The notes under the pieces are model-generated. The model ran no database searches. It was not told the origin of the DNA and saw nothing but the letters and a program-made list of their open reading frames with translations. A stretch of 64,000 bases of DNA. Origin: Faecalicatena orotica. GTDB lineage: Bacteria > Bacillota > Clostridia > Lachnospirales > Lachnospiraceae. Positions 1 to 8,378 of the stretch are shown one piece after another (positions within the stretch are counted from its first letter, which is position 1; each line of letters starts with the position of its first letter). Position numbers and translations under genes: made by a program. The DNA lies in contig NZ_QGDL01000001.1 in NCBI RefSeq assembly GCF_003149245.1, positions 771,089 through 835,088 on the forward strand, in the 5' to 3' direction.

Positions 1-859
1 TTTCTCCGGCGATCTCGTATATCGGCCGGATTGTGTCCATGTCCTCTTCTAATTCCTCTCTGATCTCCTGTAATGATTTTCCTTTTTTCATCTTTTTACA
101 GACCATATCAATCAATTTCATCTCCTGCCCTTTCATTACACCCTCTTCACGAATCAGACGGTCTCTTTCTTCCATCTTCATATAAGTCACTCCTATCTGT
201 TCATTTGATTTGATTTTTTCAACACTTTCATACAGATATTTCAATCGTTCATCACACTCTTGAGGAAGACTCTCTTTCGAACTCCTTTCGACAAAATGTA
301 AAAAATCTATCAGACTTTTCTCTGTTTCGCTGTCATTTTTCCCTTTGGTATTGAGAAATACTTTTTTACATTCGTCGCCCATAATAAGTCCCGGCTCTTC
401 TTCACACCTGTTTTCAAATGTATATTTATACTTTTTAAAACCATACAGATCAAAGTTACATATAACAACAATATACATTGGATTCAGGTTATCAAACCCT
501 TTTTCACCTCGTTCAAGTAACGGTGCATCTACTAATGCCTGATAAAAACGGGTTCTTTTTGGCAGATTACCCTCGTTTCGTTTTTGCATCTCTACATCAA
601 ATATCCGGCCTATCTCGTCTTCCACATAAAAATCCATTCTAATACCACGTTTTCCAGGTATATTATGTATAACCTTCTGCCCTTCTTTCCATCGTATACT
701 ATGTATACTTATTCCTAATGCCAGCTCTATCATGATCCTGCATGCCTCCAGATCCGATGTAGCAATATCAAACAGGAAATCATCTGTCAGGTTCAGCTTC
801 TGGAGAGGAGTCAGCACATCTGTGTCCTCCGTTATCTGTATTTTCTGTTTTTCTTCCAT
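1..859 (-). CDS. Rpn-family nuclease / PD-(D/E)XK transposase-like protein, partial
   Basis: The frame reads open for 286 codons from an ATG at 859 to the left edge, so the C-terminus is missing. The start has an AAGGAG site 6-10 bases upstream. The N-terminal half carries a PD-(D/E)XK-like core: an early DFLF stretch, an MDFYVED segment whose Asp would bind metal, a DVEMQ segment with the catalytic Glu and Gln, then an RTRFYQALVD helix typical of Rpn/PDDEXK_2 proteins. The charged C-terminal part (KGKSLQEIREELEED) is the usual regulatory tail. Family members are recombination-promoting DNA endonucleases that often occur in many copies per genome. It stands alone with its own promoter. The family call is firm; its activity is inferred. 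Confidence 0.85.
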   Translation of the reverse strand, partial: MEEKQKIQITEDTDVLTPLQKLNLTDDFLFDIATSDLEACRIMIELALGISIHSIRWKEGQKVIHNIPGKRGIRMDFYVEDEIGRIFDVEMQKRNEGNLPKRTRFYQALVDAPLLERGEKGFDNLNPMYIVVICNFDLYGFKKYKYTFENRCEEEPGLIMGDECKKVFLNTKGKNDSETEKSLIDFLHFVERSSKESLPQECDERLKYLYESVEKIKSNEQIGVTYMKMEERDRLIREEGVMKGQEMKLIDMVCKKMKKGKSLQEIREELEEDMDTIRPIYEIAGE

Positions 860-874
860 ATAGTTTCTCCTTCC

Positions 875-903
875 ATTATAATCTTTGACAAAAATCTTTT
901 CAA
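875..903 (-). promoter_or_regulatory. sigma-A-type promoter of the Rpn-family gene
   Basis: On the minus strand a TTGAAA -35 box (898-903) and a perfect TATAAT -10 box (875-880) are separated by 17 bases. Transcription would start about 10 bases before the Shine-Dalgarno, giving a very short leader. Confidence 0.6.
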
Positions 904-1117
904 TCAATTCGTACTTGTTTTACGTATCCCTACCGTAAACTATAGCCCAATTGTGAATCAACGACTGACACAGTCCTGAATAAAAAAGAAGTAAATTCCC
1001 CGATTGAGGAATGAACATAAACCTATTATATCAAACCAATTCCAAAATAAAACACTCTTTATATAATCTTAACAAAATCACATAAACATTTTATAATCTG
1101 TTTCCGATTTGCATAAA
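904..1117. other. AT-rich intergenic stretch without a gene
   Basis: This separates the Rpn gene from the terminator of the next operon. I see no ORF with a ribosome-binding site, no repeat and no RNA fold. Confidence 0.5.
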
Positions 1118-1155
1118 AGCAGGCCTGTCCATCCGTCAGAATGGACAGGCCTGCT
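1118..1155 (-). terminator. intrinsic terminator of the two-component/binding-protein operon
   Basis: A perfect 15-bp inverted repeat (1118-1132 with 1141-1155, 8-base loop) is followed on the minus strand by TTTTATG. It lies about 35 bases beyond the stop codon of the binding-protein gene. Confidence 0.8.
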
Positions 1156-1190
1156 GCTCCTGCTAATTCCCCTTCATTGCATCTTCCCCT

Positions 1191-2474
1191 TTACTTTTTC
1201 GCCCGTATCTGTTCCAGCCTTTCATCCATTTCTTTCAGAAGTGTCCCTGTATCTATCTCTCCATCCAGATACCCCGGTAGTCTTTCTGTAAAGAAATCGT
1301 TCTGTATCTCCTGCTCCCATTTCATCTGGTAATTCGGCATGATGGTGCTGACGCTTTCGACCGCGTCTATATAACTACACTCCAGCGCACTCACTCCCTC
1401 TTTGTTTCGCAGCTTCTCCGAATTCCGTGCATCCAGTTCCACCCTAAATGCCAGCAGCTTTGCGGCCCCATCGGTTACTTTTGCATCGTAACCGGCAGTG
1501 AGCGCCCATGCACTCATGCGCGGCGAATTCATCAAAATATTTCCGGGGAATGGGGCAAACCCCATGTTTTCTTTCACGTTATCCGGCATCTCCTGAATCA
1601 TCCAGTACCCGTTTGCAAAAATTGCGGCTTCCCAGCTGCAAAAGCGTTCCTCTGCCTCGTCATAATCAATTTCTACGGCATCCGCGTATGTATAGCCGTA
1701 CATTCTGTCCAGCATTTCCATCATATCTGCCATCTCAGGCGTCTGGTAACTGTCCGGAAAATCCTGGTCTAAAAAGGCCTGTCCCTCCTGCGTACCGTAC
1801 AGATAACTTGTTGCAAACAGCATCGGTACCCAGTAACTCCCGTAGCCGTGGAGGGACAGCGGCGTTATGCCCTTCGCCTGCAAGGCATCGAGACAGTCCC
1901 AGAATGCCTCCCACGTCTTTGGAAACGTTTCGTAACCTGCCTGTCTTAACAGCTCCTTGTTGTAAATGATCCCGGCATAAGACTGAATCCCGCTTCCCAG
2001 AGGCGCCAGATATATGTCCCCGGACTCTTCTGTACATGCATCCAGTATCTCCGGCTCGACCGCGGCCTTCCACTGAGGAATTGCATCCATATATGGTCTT
2101 AGATTCACGAGCCGTTTGTTTTCTGTAAGAAGTGTATAGAAGTCATAATCGAATCCCGCATCTGTAATCACGGCGGGCATCTCGTCCAGAATATTCCACT
2201 GCTTCAGCTTTTCCCTGTAGCCGCTGGCGCTCTCCGTCAGCCATTCCACATCCACATAGTATTCGCCTTCATACTCCTCGTTAAATGCCTCAGCCAGCTC
2301 CTGATTCTCACTTAAGTTTGTGGCCGGATTAATGAGAAATGTAACAGGGATGCCTGCTGCCTCTTCCCCGTCATTCCTCTGTACCTCTTGTTTGGGGCTG
2401 CATGCGGACAGGGGGAGCAGTACTGCGAAAGCAATCAAACATACACATACATTCATCATTTTTCTTTTTCTCAA
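1191..2474 (-). CDS. ABC-type sugar-binding lipoprotein (family 1 solute-binding protein)
   Basis: A 427-residue extracellular solute-binding protein. It opens with a basic stretch, a hydrophobic segment and a lipobox ending LSAC, so it should be a membrane-anchored lipoprotein. The body has the type 1 fold signatures: an NPATNLSENQELAEAFN start, a YNKELL segment, the TWEAFWDCLDAL helix and a SPRMSAWALTAG stretch. I prefer the TTG at 2474, which overlaps the kinase stop codon and has GGAGGA 8 bases upstream; GTG at 2510 and ATG at 2459 are alternatives. It is the last gene of an operon with a YesM/YesN pair and has no permease beside it, so it may act as a ligand-sensing partner of the kinase or serve a transporter encoded elsewhere. 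The role is inferred. Confidence 0.85.
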   Translation of the reverse strand: MRKRKMMNVCVCLIAFAVLLPLSACSPKQEVQRNDGEEAAGIPVTFLINPATNLSENQELAEAFNEEYEGEYYVDVEWLTESASGYREKLKQWNILDEMPAVITDAGFDYDFYTLLTENKRLVNLRPYMDAIPQWKAAVEPEILDACTEESGDIYLAPLGSGIQSYAGIIYNKELLRQAGYETFPKTWEAFWDCLDALQAKGITPLSLHGYGSYWVPMLFATSYLYGTQEGQAFLDQDFPDSYQTPEMADMMEMLDRMYGYTYADAVEIDYDEAEERFCSWEAAIFANGYWMIQEMPDNVKENMGFAPFPGNILMNSPRMSAWALTAGYDAKVTDGAAKLLAFRVELDARNSEKLRNKEGVSALECSYIDAVESVSTIMPNYQMKWEQEIQNDFFTERLPGYLDGEIDTGTLLKEMDERLEQIRAKK

Positions 2475-4258
2475 TGTTCCAGTTCCTCCAGCCTGATTTT
2501 TATCACACACTCTGTCCCTGCGCTTTTAGCTACATAGTAAAAACGAATCTGGTCATTGTACTTAAGCCGCAGACGTTTTACTACGTTGCAGATGCCAAAA
2601 CCGCCTTGTCTTTTCTCGATCAGCATGTCCATCTCATCCATAGACACCTGCTCCATCCTGTTTAGTTTCTCAAGCGCATCCGGCAGGACAGGCGTCCCGT
2701 TATTTTCCACGGAAAAGCAGAGATATCCGTCTTCACAGTATGCCCGAATCCAGATCATCCCACCGGAATAAATATCCCGGAAGCCATGTTTGATACTGTT
2801 CTCCACAATTGGCTGGAGAATCATTTTTGTCACAAAAAGCTTCTCTGTTCCCGGCTCTGCACTGGCCTCGTACTCAAAAAGGTCTGTATTCCTGATCTTC
2901 TGGATCTCCAGATAGGAACTGACATGCTCCAGTTCCTGACTCACCTCGATACTCTCCCGCCCGTTACTTAAGTTAATCCGCAGGAATCTGGACAGGGACT
3001 GCGTCATCTTCATGATCGTCTCTTCCTTCTGGATCCGGGCAAGCATATAGATCGTATCCAGTGTGTTATACAGGAAATGCGGGCGGATCTGGTAGAGCAT
3101 CGTCTGCATCTCACTGTCTTTGAGTTCCTTCTCTTTCTTCATAACATCGTTCATCAGGCTCTTTACCTTTTCGATCATCTTGTTGTAGGCATGCCCGATA
3201 AAGTCTAGTTCTGTATTTGTATCGAGGGAAATCCGCTCATCCAGTTTACTGTCGTCAAAATCCCGCATCGTAGAGCTCAAATACTCAATCGGACTCGTAA
3301 GGCGTTTTGTAAAAAAAGCCACCCCCGCCACTGTCAATACAAACATCAGTCCAAAAATCAGCCCCATGACAAGCTGGATCTCACGGATCACCTGATTGGT
3401 CACACTGCCCGGCGCATATGTAATTACAGTAAACATCGTCTTCTCATCAGTGCTGCTGCTGAATATCCCGTTTTTCAGACTTTTGGATTCTGTTTCATCC
3501 GGATTCCACAGTCTCTCATTGAGTTCCTGATGCCAGCTTTCATCCATCCCGTCCGGTATGATTTTATAACAGATTTCCTTGTCTGAATTGACGATAAAAT
3601 AAGCCAGTTCTTCATTTTCCGCACTCTCCCTCACGGCATCCATGACTCGTTCATTCAGCTTCAGGATTAAAACCCCCGCATCGTGTACAGAATTCATCTC
3701 ACGGATATACCGCACTGCAAAGAAACTCATTTCATTCGTTCCAAAGATTACGTCCCTCGTCCAGAGAATCTTTGTTTTCGAATACTCATCCCCCAGACTT
3801 TGATAGATTGCACTTTTCCTGAATTTTTCCATATCCAGCCGGATTCCCTTCTGGGAGTACTGGTTTCCCTTATTATCAATCACCAGATAAGAATCCAGAA
3901 AACTTTTATTATAATAAGACAGCGTCCGCTCCATCATGTCTCTGTCCGAAGCCGTCACTGTCTGGTTCGTCAGTGTTTTCTGCACATAGTCATTGGTCAC
4001 GAAGTCGGCTGTCAGGGAATTCAGCTCATCATAAGTATTCCTGAAAGAACCCAGTACCTTATCGTTCAGATAAGAATACTGGTCTGTCAGGAATTCCCTT
4101 GTATTATCTTTTACTATTTTGTTGATTCCAAGATAGGTCAGGAAAAAAATGATCCCGAAAATGACAGTGATCGATACGACCGCCTTTTTCCGGATGCCGA
4201 AGAAATACTTTCTGTACCCCGCCTTCCCTGTGCCAGATTCTCTGCTCCCGGTTTTCAT
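2471..4258 (-). CDS. YesM/LytS-type sensor histidine kinase
   Basis: A 595-residue membrane sensor kinase. An N-terminal membrane segment (about residues 27-45), a large extracytoplasmic sensor region, a second membrane segment (about 290-315) and a HAMP linker precede a His_kinase domain. The phosphoacceptor motif is RPHFLYN with His near residue 394, and the ATPase core has a VENSIKHG N-box and a QGGFGICN glycine box. Kinases of this class pair with AraC-type response regulators and usually sense carbohydrates. Its start codon overlaps the stop of the regulator gene upstream by 4 bases (ATGA) and its stop overlaps the TTG start of the binding protein, so all three are translationally coupled. 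The ligand is unknown. Confidence 0.92.
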   Translation of the reverse strand: MKTGSRESGTGKAGYRKYFFGIRKKAVVSITVIFGIIFFLTYLGINKIVKDNTREFLTDQYSYLNDKVLGSFRNTYDELNSLTADFVTNDYVQKTLTNQTVTASDRDMMERTLSYYNKSFLDSYLVIDNKGNQYSQKGIRLDMEKFRKSAIYQSLGDEYSKTKILWTRDVIFGTNEMSFFAVRYIREMNSVHDAGVLILKLNERVMDAVRESAENEELAYFIVNSDKEICYKIIPDGMDESWHQELNERLWNPDETESKSLKNGIFSSSTDEKTMFTVITYAPGSVTNQVIREIQLVMGLIFGLMFVLTVAGVAFFTKRLTSPIEYLSSTMRDFDDSKLDERISLDTNTELDFIGHAYNKMIEKVKSLMNDVMKKEKELKDSEMQTMLYQIRPHFLYNTLDTIYMLARIQKEETIMKMTQSLSRFLRINLSNGRESIEVSQELEHVSSYLEIQKIRNTDLFEYEASAEPGTEKLFVTKMILQPIVENSIKHGFRDIYSGGMIWIRAYCEDGYLCFSVENNGTPVLPDALEKLNRMEQVSMDEMDMLIEKRQGGFGICNVVKRLRLKYNDQIRFYYVAKSAGTECVIKIRLEELEH

Positions 4259-5847
4259 GCTTCGAGACTCCTTTTATATTCACTGGGCAGAATTCCCGTA
4301 TACTGTTTAAACACCTGTGAAAAATAAGACGGATTCGGAATCCCCACCTGTACACAGATATTTGCAATGCTCTCCTGATCCTCCAGAATCAGTTCCTTCG
4401 CCTTTTCCATCCGCATATTCTGCACATAGCGCTTAAACGGCATCTTCATGACACTCTTAAAAATCCGGCCGAAATAAACCGGATTCAGATATACATGTTC
4501 AGATACACTGCCGATTGATAAATTCTCATCCTGCAGATTTTCCCGGATGTAATTCAGAGCAACCGGTATGTAATCCTGAAAATACTCCCTTGACGTATCT
4601 TCCTCCATATTACTTCGCAGTTCGATAATATGCAGAAGAAGCTGATACAGGATATTCACGCCCTTCGGAGGATTCACGGTATCCACCGCATCATAGAAGT
4701 TGCGGAAACTCTGCTTCATTTCCGGTATCAGCCCGTAGGAATCTTCGATAGAAAACTCCACGCGCACGGCAAGCCTGCGCAGATATACCCGGACAGCATC
4801 TTCATCCTCCGGGAGAATATAGACAAACTTCTCATAAGCCTTCTTGATCTGCTTTATGTCATTTTTTCGCAGCGCTCCCAGAACCTGTGTCTCCACATCC
4901 AGTGAATACTGGTTCTTTGTCTTGGGAAGGGACTTTCCTTCCATAGAAAGCAGTCCCGCGCCGGCCTCCGCCGCCACCTCAAAGAGATGGAGAGACTGTA
5001 TGTATGCAGTTTTCAGACCGCTGATCCCGTGTTCACTGTTCGACAGGGCCGAGATCATATCCCCTTTTAATTCTGATCGAAGGTCGGTCAGGATGATTTT
5101 CAGCGGTTCAACCCTTCCGCTTTCCCCCAGATCCACGATATAGCAGGTGGCGCCCTCCTGCGTCCCCTTCGTCCAGACCTGATACTTTTCCCGGATCCTC
5201 TTATTCAGGCTTGTGTCCAGAACATACTGCTTCATGTCAAACTCCTTCTGGTTCACGACACGCTGTGCAATGTCAATCCCCGCCGTGATCACGGCAAAGG
5301 AATGATTCATCTCCGCCTCCCGGGACAGGCTGATGAAGAATTCAGCAAGCTCCGGCTCGTCCATCGCATCATCCAGATATTTCCCGACCATCTGGTTCAG
5401 GAAGTTGTCCTTATCCTCTAGAAGCACTTTTTCCCAGAGAGAATAGTTCTTTTCCTTGAACTTTTTCTCTGTACACATCTCGTAGATCTCGGACATCGTC
5501 CGTTCGAGTTCTTCTTCCTCAATCGGTTTTACCAGATAAGAAAGCGCCCCGTTTTGGCACGCTTTCCTTGCATACTCGAAATCACGGTAGGCACTGATTA
5601 CCACGAAATTCGTCTTCTGGTCCATCGCTTTTACTTTCTCAATCAGCGCAAGTCCATCCATCTTCTTCATCCGGACATCTGTCAGGACTACATCCGGTTT
5701 CTTTGCGGGAATCTCCTTCAGCGCATCTTCCCCATCGCGCGCCCATCCCGTCACCTCAAAACCCATTCGCTCCCAGTCATAGGTTTCCAGCAGTCCTTTT
5801 AATATGATCGGTTCATCATCGACCAGATATAGCGTAAGCAGTTCCAT
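4255..5847 (-). CDS. YesN-type response regulator with AraC DNA-binding domain
   Basis: A 530-residue transcription factor. The receiver domain (residues 1-120) has the acidic DDEP pair, the phosphorylated Asp near residue 57 in LTDVRMK, and the conserved Lys in LVKPIEE. A long helical linker follows, then two C-terminal AraC helix-turn-helix motifs (LSIGSVSEHVYLNPVYFGRIFK and IANICVQVGIPNPSYFS). I start at ATG 5847 because GGGAGG sits 8 bases upstream; the frame opens 13 codons earlier without such a site. It is the first gene of the regulator-kinase-binding protein operon and most likely activates sugar-uptake or glycosidase genes when phosphorylated by the adjacent kinase. The targets cannot be read from the window. 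Confidence 0.92.
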   Translation of the reverse strand: MELLTLYLVDDEPIILKGLLETYDWERMGFEVTGWARDGEDALKEIPAKKPDVVLTDVRMKKMDGLALIEKVKAMDQKTNFVVISAYRDFEYARKACQNGALSYLVKPIEEEELERTMSEIYEMCTEKKFKEKNYSLWEKVLLEDKDNFLNQMVGKYLDDAMDEPELAEFFISLSREAEMNHSFAVITAGIDIAQRVVNQKEFDMKQYVLDTSLNKRIREKYQVWTKGTQEGATCYIVDLGESGRVEPLKIILTDLRSELKGDMISALSNSEHGISGLKTAYIQSLHLFEVAAEAGAGLLSMEGKSLPKTKNQYSLDVETQVLGALRKNDIKQIKKAYEKFVYILPEDEDAVRVYLRRLAVRVEFSIEDSYGLIPEMKQSFRNFYDAVDTVNPPKGVNILYQLLLHIIELRSNMEEDTSREYFQDYIPVALNYIRENLQDENLSIGSVSEHVYLNPVYFGRIFKSVMKMPFKRYVQNMRMEKAKELILEDQESIANICVQVGIPNPSYFSQVFKQYTGILPSEYKRSLEA

Positions 5848-5903
5848 AAGCAATGCCTCCCATCTGTTCAGGAGTATTTCCCCCAATATTTTTATATACT
5901 TCT

Positions 5904-5932
5904 AATTTATCAGACAATTTAGTAATTTGCAA
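5904..5932 (-). promoter_or_regulatory. candidate promoter of the YesN/YesM operon
   Basis: On the minus strand TTGCAA (5927-5932) and TAAATT (5904-5909) are spaced 17 bases apart, about 57 bases before the preferred start. The -10 box is one base off consensus. Confidence 0.45.
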
Positions 5933-6057
5933 TCAAAGACCGGTATACATTGTTCCCATATTAAAATTAGTCATCTTTGGGATAAACATGCATGAAGTAC
6001 TATGATAATGTCAAAATATATATTACCTATTTAAGGAATAAATGGAGGAGCTGTCTT

Positions 6058-6300
6058 TTGAAAATATACAAATATATAGATGGCAAATGCAATGCCTCTG
6101 GTCCTGAAGTCAAAATGCTTCGTGAAAAAGCCGGACTCTCGCAGGAACAGCTTGCCGCAAAGCTGCAGCTTGCAGGTCTTAATCTAAATCAAAAAGCCAT
6201 CAGCCGTATCGAAACCGGTGAACGTATTGTCGCCGATTATGAACTTATAACCCTTGCCGAAGTACTGGATGCAACAGTAAATGAATTACTGCAGATTTAG
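6058..6300 (+). CDS. small XRE-family transcriptional regulator
   Basis: An 80-residue protein that is essentially one Cro/C1-type helix-turn-helix: VKMLREKAGLSQEQLAAKL is helices 1-2 and LNQKAISRIETGERIV is the recognition helix and turn, ending in the usual LADVLDATVNELL-like tail. I prefer the TTG at 6058, which has GGAGGAG 7 bases upstream; the open frame extends back to ATG 5992 but lacks a ribosome-binding site. It stands alone between two minus-strand operons and has no partner toxin or phage gene nearby. It is a stand-alone regulator with unknown target. Confidence 0.85.
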   Translation: MKIYKYIDGKCNASGPEVKMLREKAGLSQEQLAAKLQLAGLNLNQKAISRIETGERIVADYELITLAEVLDATVNELLQI

Positions 6301-6337
6301 CAGGAAATCCTTTTTAGATTTCCTGCTAATCTTTTTT
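6299..6337. terminator. bidirectional terminator between the XRE and UvrD-like genes
   Basis: The stem 6300-6309 pairs with 6317-6326 and is followed on the plus strand by TAATCTTTTTT. It begins at the XRE stop codon, and its U-tract overlaps the stop codon of the convergent helicase gene. Confidence 0.75.
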
Positions 6338-8378
6338 ATCCTAATATCTCAACCTCACCAAACGCCTTCAAAAATTCTTTTTTACCATATCCCTCGAACT
6401 CTGCCTCCACAGTCATTTCATTTTCCGAGATGAGTACACCGGTGCCGTATCTGGCGTGCCTGACTTTCTTTACTTCCTGCTTCTCTACCTGTACACGGTT
6501 CATTTCCTTACTCACTGCTTTCCTCAGCTGCTGGAGATTCGCCTGTTTCTCTTCCGGGGTCTTATCCTCCTCCCAGTCCAGAAGATGCCGGGGAAGCATT
6601 TTCAGATATCTGCCCGGACCGCCCGCTGCACGGGGCTGTCCCGGGTTCGTATAGTAAGACAGTTCCAGATATTCCCTTGCCCTTGTCATTCCCACGAAGA
6701 AAAGCCTGCGTTCTTCCTCCTCTTCAAACCCGCGCCCAGCCAGCGGGAGCAGCCCGTCATTTACACCGATGATAAATACACTGGTAAATTCCAGTCCCTT
6801 GGAGGCATGCAGTGTCATCAGCCTCACCTTGTCCCGCCCCGGATTTTCCTCCGTTTTTAGTATCTGGATACCATACAGTGCCGATGAACGAAGGAACTCT
6901 GCGGTTCCCTCAAAGAAAGGCCTGTGATTCTCGCTGCTATAGCCGGTCAGCCTTTTGCAGAAATCAAGGACCATATCCCTGTCTTCTACAAATGAAGCTG
7001 CATTGGGTCGTAAATAGTCATCCAGTAAAAAATACCGGTAGATCTGTTCCGGCTCCTGTACCTGCACTTCCGAGAATGTCTGCATAAAACCGCGCATTCT
7101 GTCAAAAATCCGGGACCGGCCTTCTTCCGGTTCTGCCAGAAAGCTTTTCCAGCCCTTTTTCCCTGCCCACTCCCCATAGGACGGATGGGACAGCACTGTC
7201 TCTGCCGCATAGATATCCTCCGGATTGCAGGCATATGCAAGTACCTTCACAAACCACTCCAGAGCGGGGATATCCCTCAGTGTCTTTCTCTGCGAAACGG
7301 TAAACGGAATCCCTTCCTTTTCAAAGACATTTTCCAATATCTCCGACTGGCTCTGGAGCCTGTAAAAAACTGCGATTTCCCCGTAATCCATACCTTTTTC
7401 GTTCATCTGCCTGATCTTTTGTGCCAGATATACGGCTTCCTGAAAAGCATCGTAATGGTTTCTCACCAGTATGGGACTTCCGGCCTCCCTGCTGCCCGCC
7501 ACGGTATTCCCATACTGCAGGAACTTCTCCGCCGCCTCCAGTATCGTCCCGCTGGAACGGTAGTTAACCGGAAGTGAAAGTTCTTTCGCCCCGAACTGAT
7601 GTTTCAGAAAGTAGAACATCGTCTCCACGCTCCCCCTCCAGCTGTAGATCAGCTGGTTCGGGTCACCTACCGCAAAGAGCCTTGTCTGCTCCCCCTTCAG
7701 CGCGGTAATGAAGTCCATCTGCTTTCTGTCGCTGTCCTGCACCTCATCAATGATGATCCATGCAGGCTTTTCATTTTCTTCTTTCAACAGTTCTGTGCTG
7801 ATTTCTATCAGATCCGCGAAGGACATTTTATTCTGCCGCTTCTTCTCTTCCTGTAAGGCCTGAAACAAAAGAAACAGGTCATCTTTGTAACGGCTTATCC
7901 CCTTCCCCTGGCTAAAGGCCGCATACTCCTGCTCCATCCGCTTTTTCAGGCGGTTCTTGTACTTGATGCTCAGCTTTCTTTCCTTCGCAAGGCGCAGGGC
8001 CAGCTCCGCCTCTTCATCCGGCTCGATAATCATGAAATCCTTCGTCCGCCCAGCCTTCTCAACCGGGAGAGAGGACCTTAAAAAATTCATTGCGACACTA
8101 TGGAAGGTTCCAAATCCTGCCAGTTCTTCGTCAGTAAGGCCCGGCTCTATCTTAAGCAGACGCTCCCTGATCTCCCCTGCAGCCTTATTCGTAAATGTAA
8201 GGACCGTCATGCTCCGCACCGGAACCTTTTTCTCTATATGCAGGTACAGAATCTTGGCAATCAGTACCGTTGTCTTGCCGCTCCCGACATTGGCGTTGAC
8301 GACACAGGCAGGGCTTTCATCCAGCACGGCTGCCCTCTGGTATTCATTCAGGCGTTCCCACTGTTCTTCATAATACAA
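6336..8378 (-). CDS. UvrD/PcrA-like superfamily 1 DNA helicase
   Basis: A roughly 680-residue ATP-dependent 3'-5' helicase. It shows the Q-motif LNEYQRAAV, Walker A VGSGKTT, motif Ia TFTNKAAGEIRERL, motif II IIDEVQD, motif III GDPNQLIYSWRGS, motif IV NYRSSGTI, motif V TLHASKGLEF and motif VI FVGMTRAREYL. The C-terminus (RHARYGTGVL to the end) is the Tudor-like domain of PcrA that contacts RNA polymerase. I prefer the TTG at 8378 with AGAAGG upstream; an ATG at 8432 is possible. Its start overlaps the 3' end of the MrfA-like helicase gene, so the two are translationally coupled and probably act in one DNA-repair pathway. It is likely a second, non-housekeeping UvrD paralogue; that last point is inference. 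Confidence 0.9.
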   Translation of the reverse strand: MYYEEQWERLNEYQRAAVLDESPACVVNANVGSGKTTVLIAKILYLHIEKKVPVRSMTVLTFTNKAAGEIRERLLKIEPGLTDEELAGFGTFHSVAMNFLRSSLPVEKAGRTKDFMIIEPDEEAELALRLAKERKLSIKYKNRLKKRMEQEYAAFSQGKGISRYKDDLFLLFQALQEEKKRQNKMSFADLIEISTELLKEENEKPAWIIIDEVQDSDRKQMDFITALKGEQTRLFAVGDPNQLIYSWRGSVETMFYFLKHQFGAKELSLPVNYRSSGTILEAAEKFLQYGNTVAGSREAGSPILVRNHYDAFQEAVYLAQKIRQMNEKGMDYGEIAVFYRLQSQSEILENVFEKEGIPFTVSQRKTLRDIPALEWFVKVLAYACNPEDIYAAETVLSHPSYGEWAGKKGWKSFLAEPEEGRSRIFDRMRGFMQTFSEVQVQEPEQIYRYFLLDDYLRPNAASFVEDRDMVLDFCKRLTGYSSENHRPFFEGTAEFLRSSALYGIQILKTEENPGRDKVRLMTLHASKGLEFTSVFIIGVNDGLLPLAGRGFEEEEERRLFFVGMTRAREYLELSYYTNPGQPRAAGGPGRYLKMLPRHLLDWEEDKTPEEKQANLQQLRKAVSKEMNRVQVEKQEVKKVRHARYGTGVLISENEMTVEAEFEGYGKKEFLKAFGEVEILG

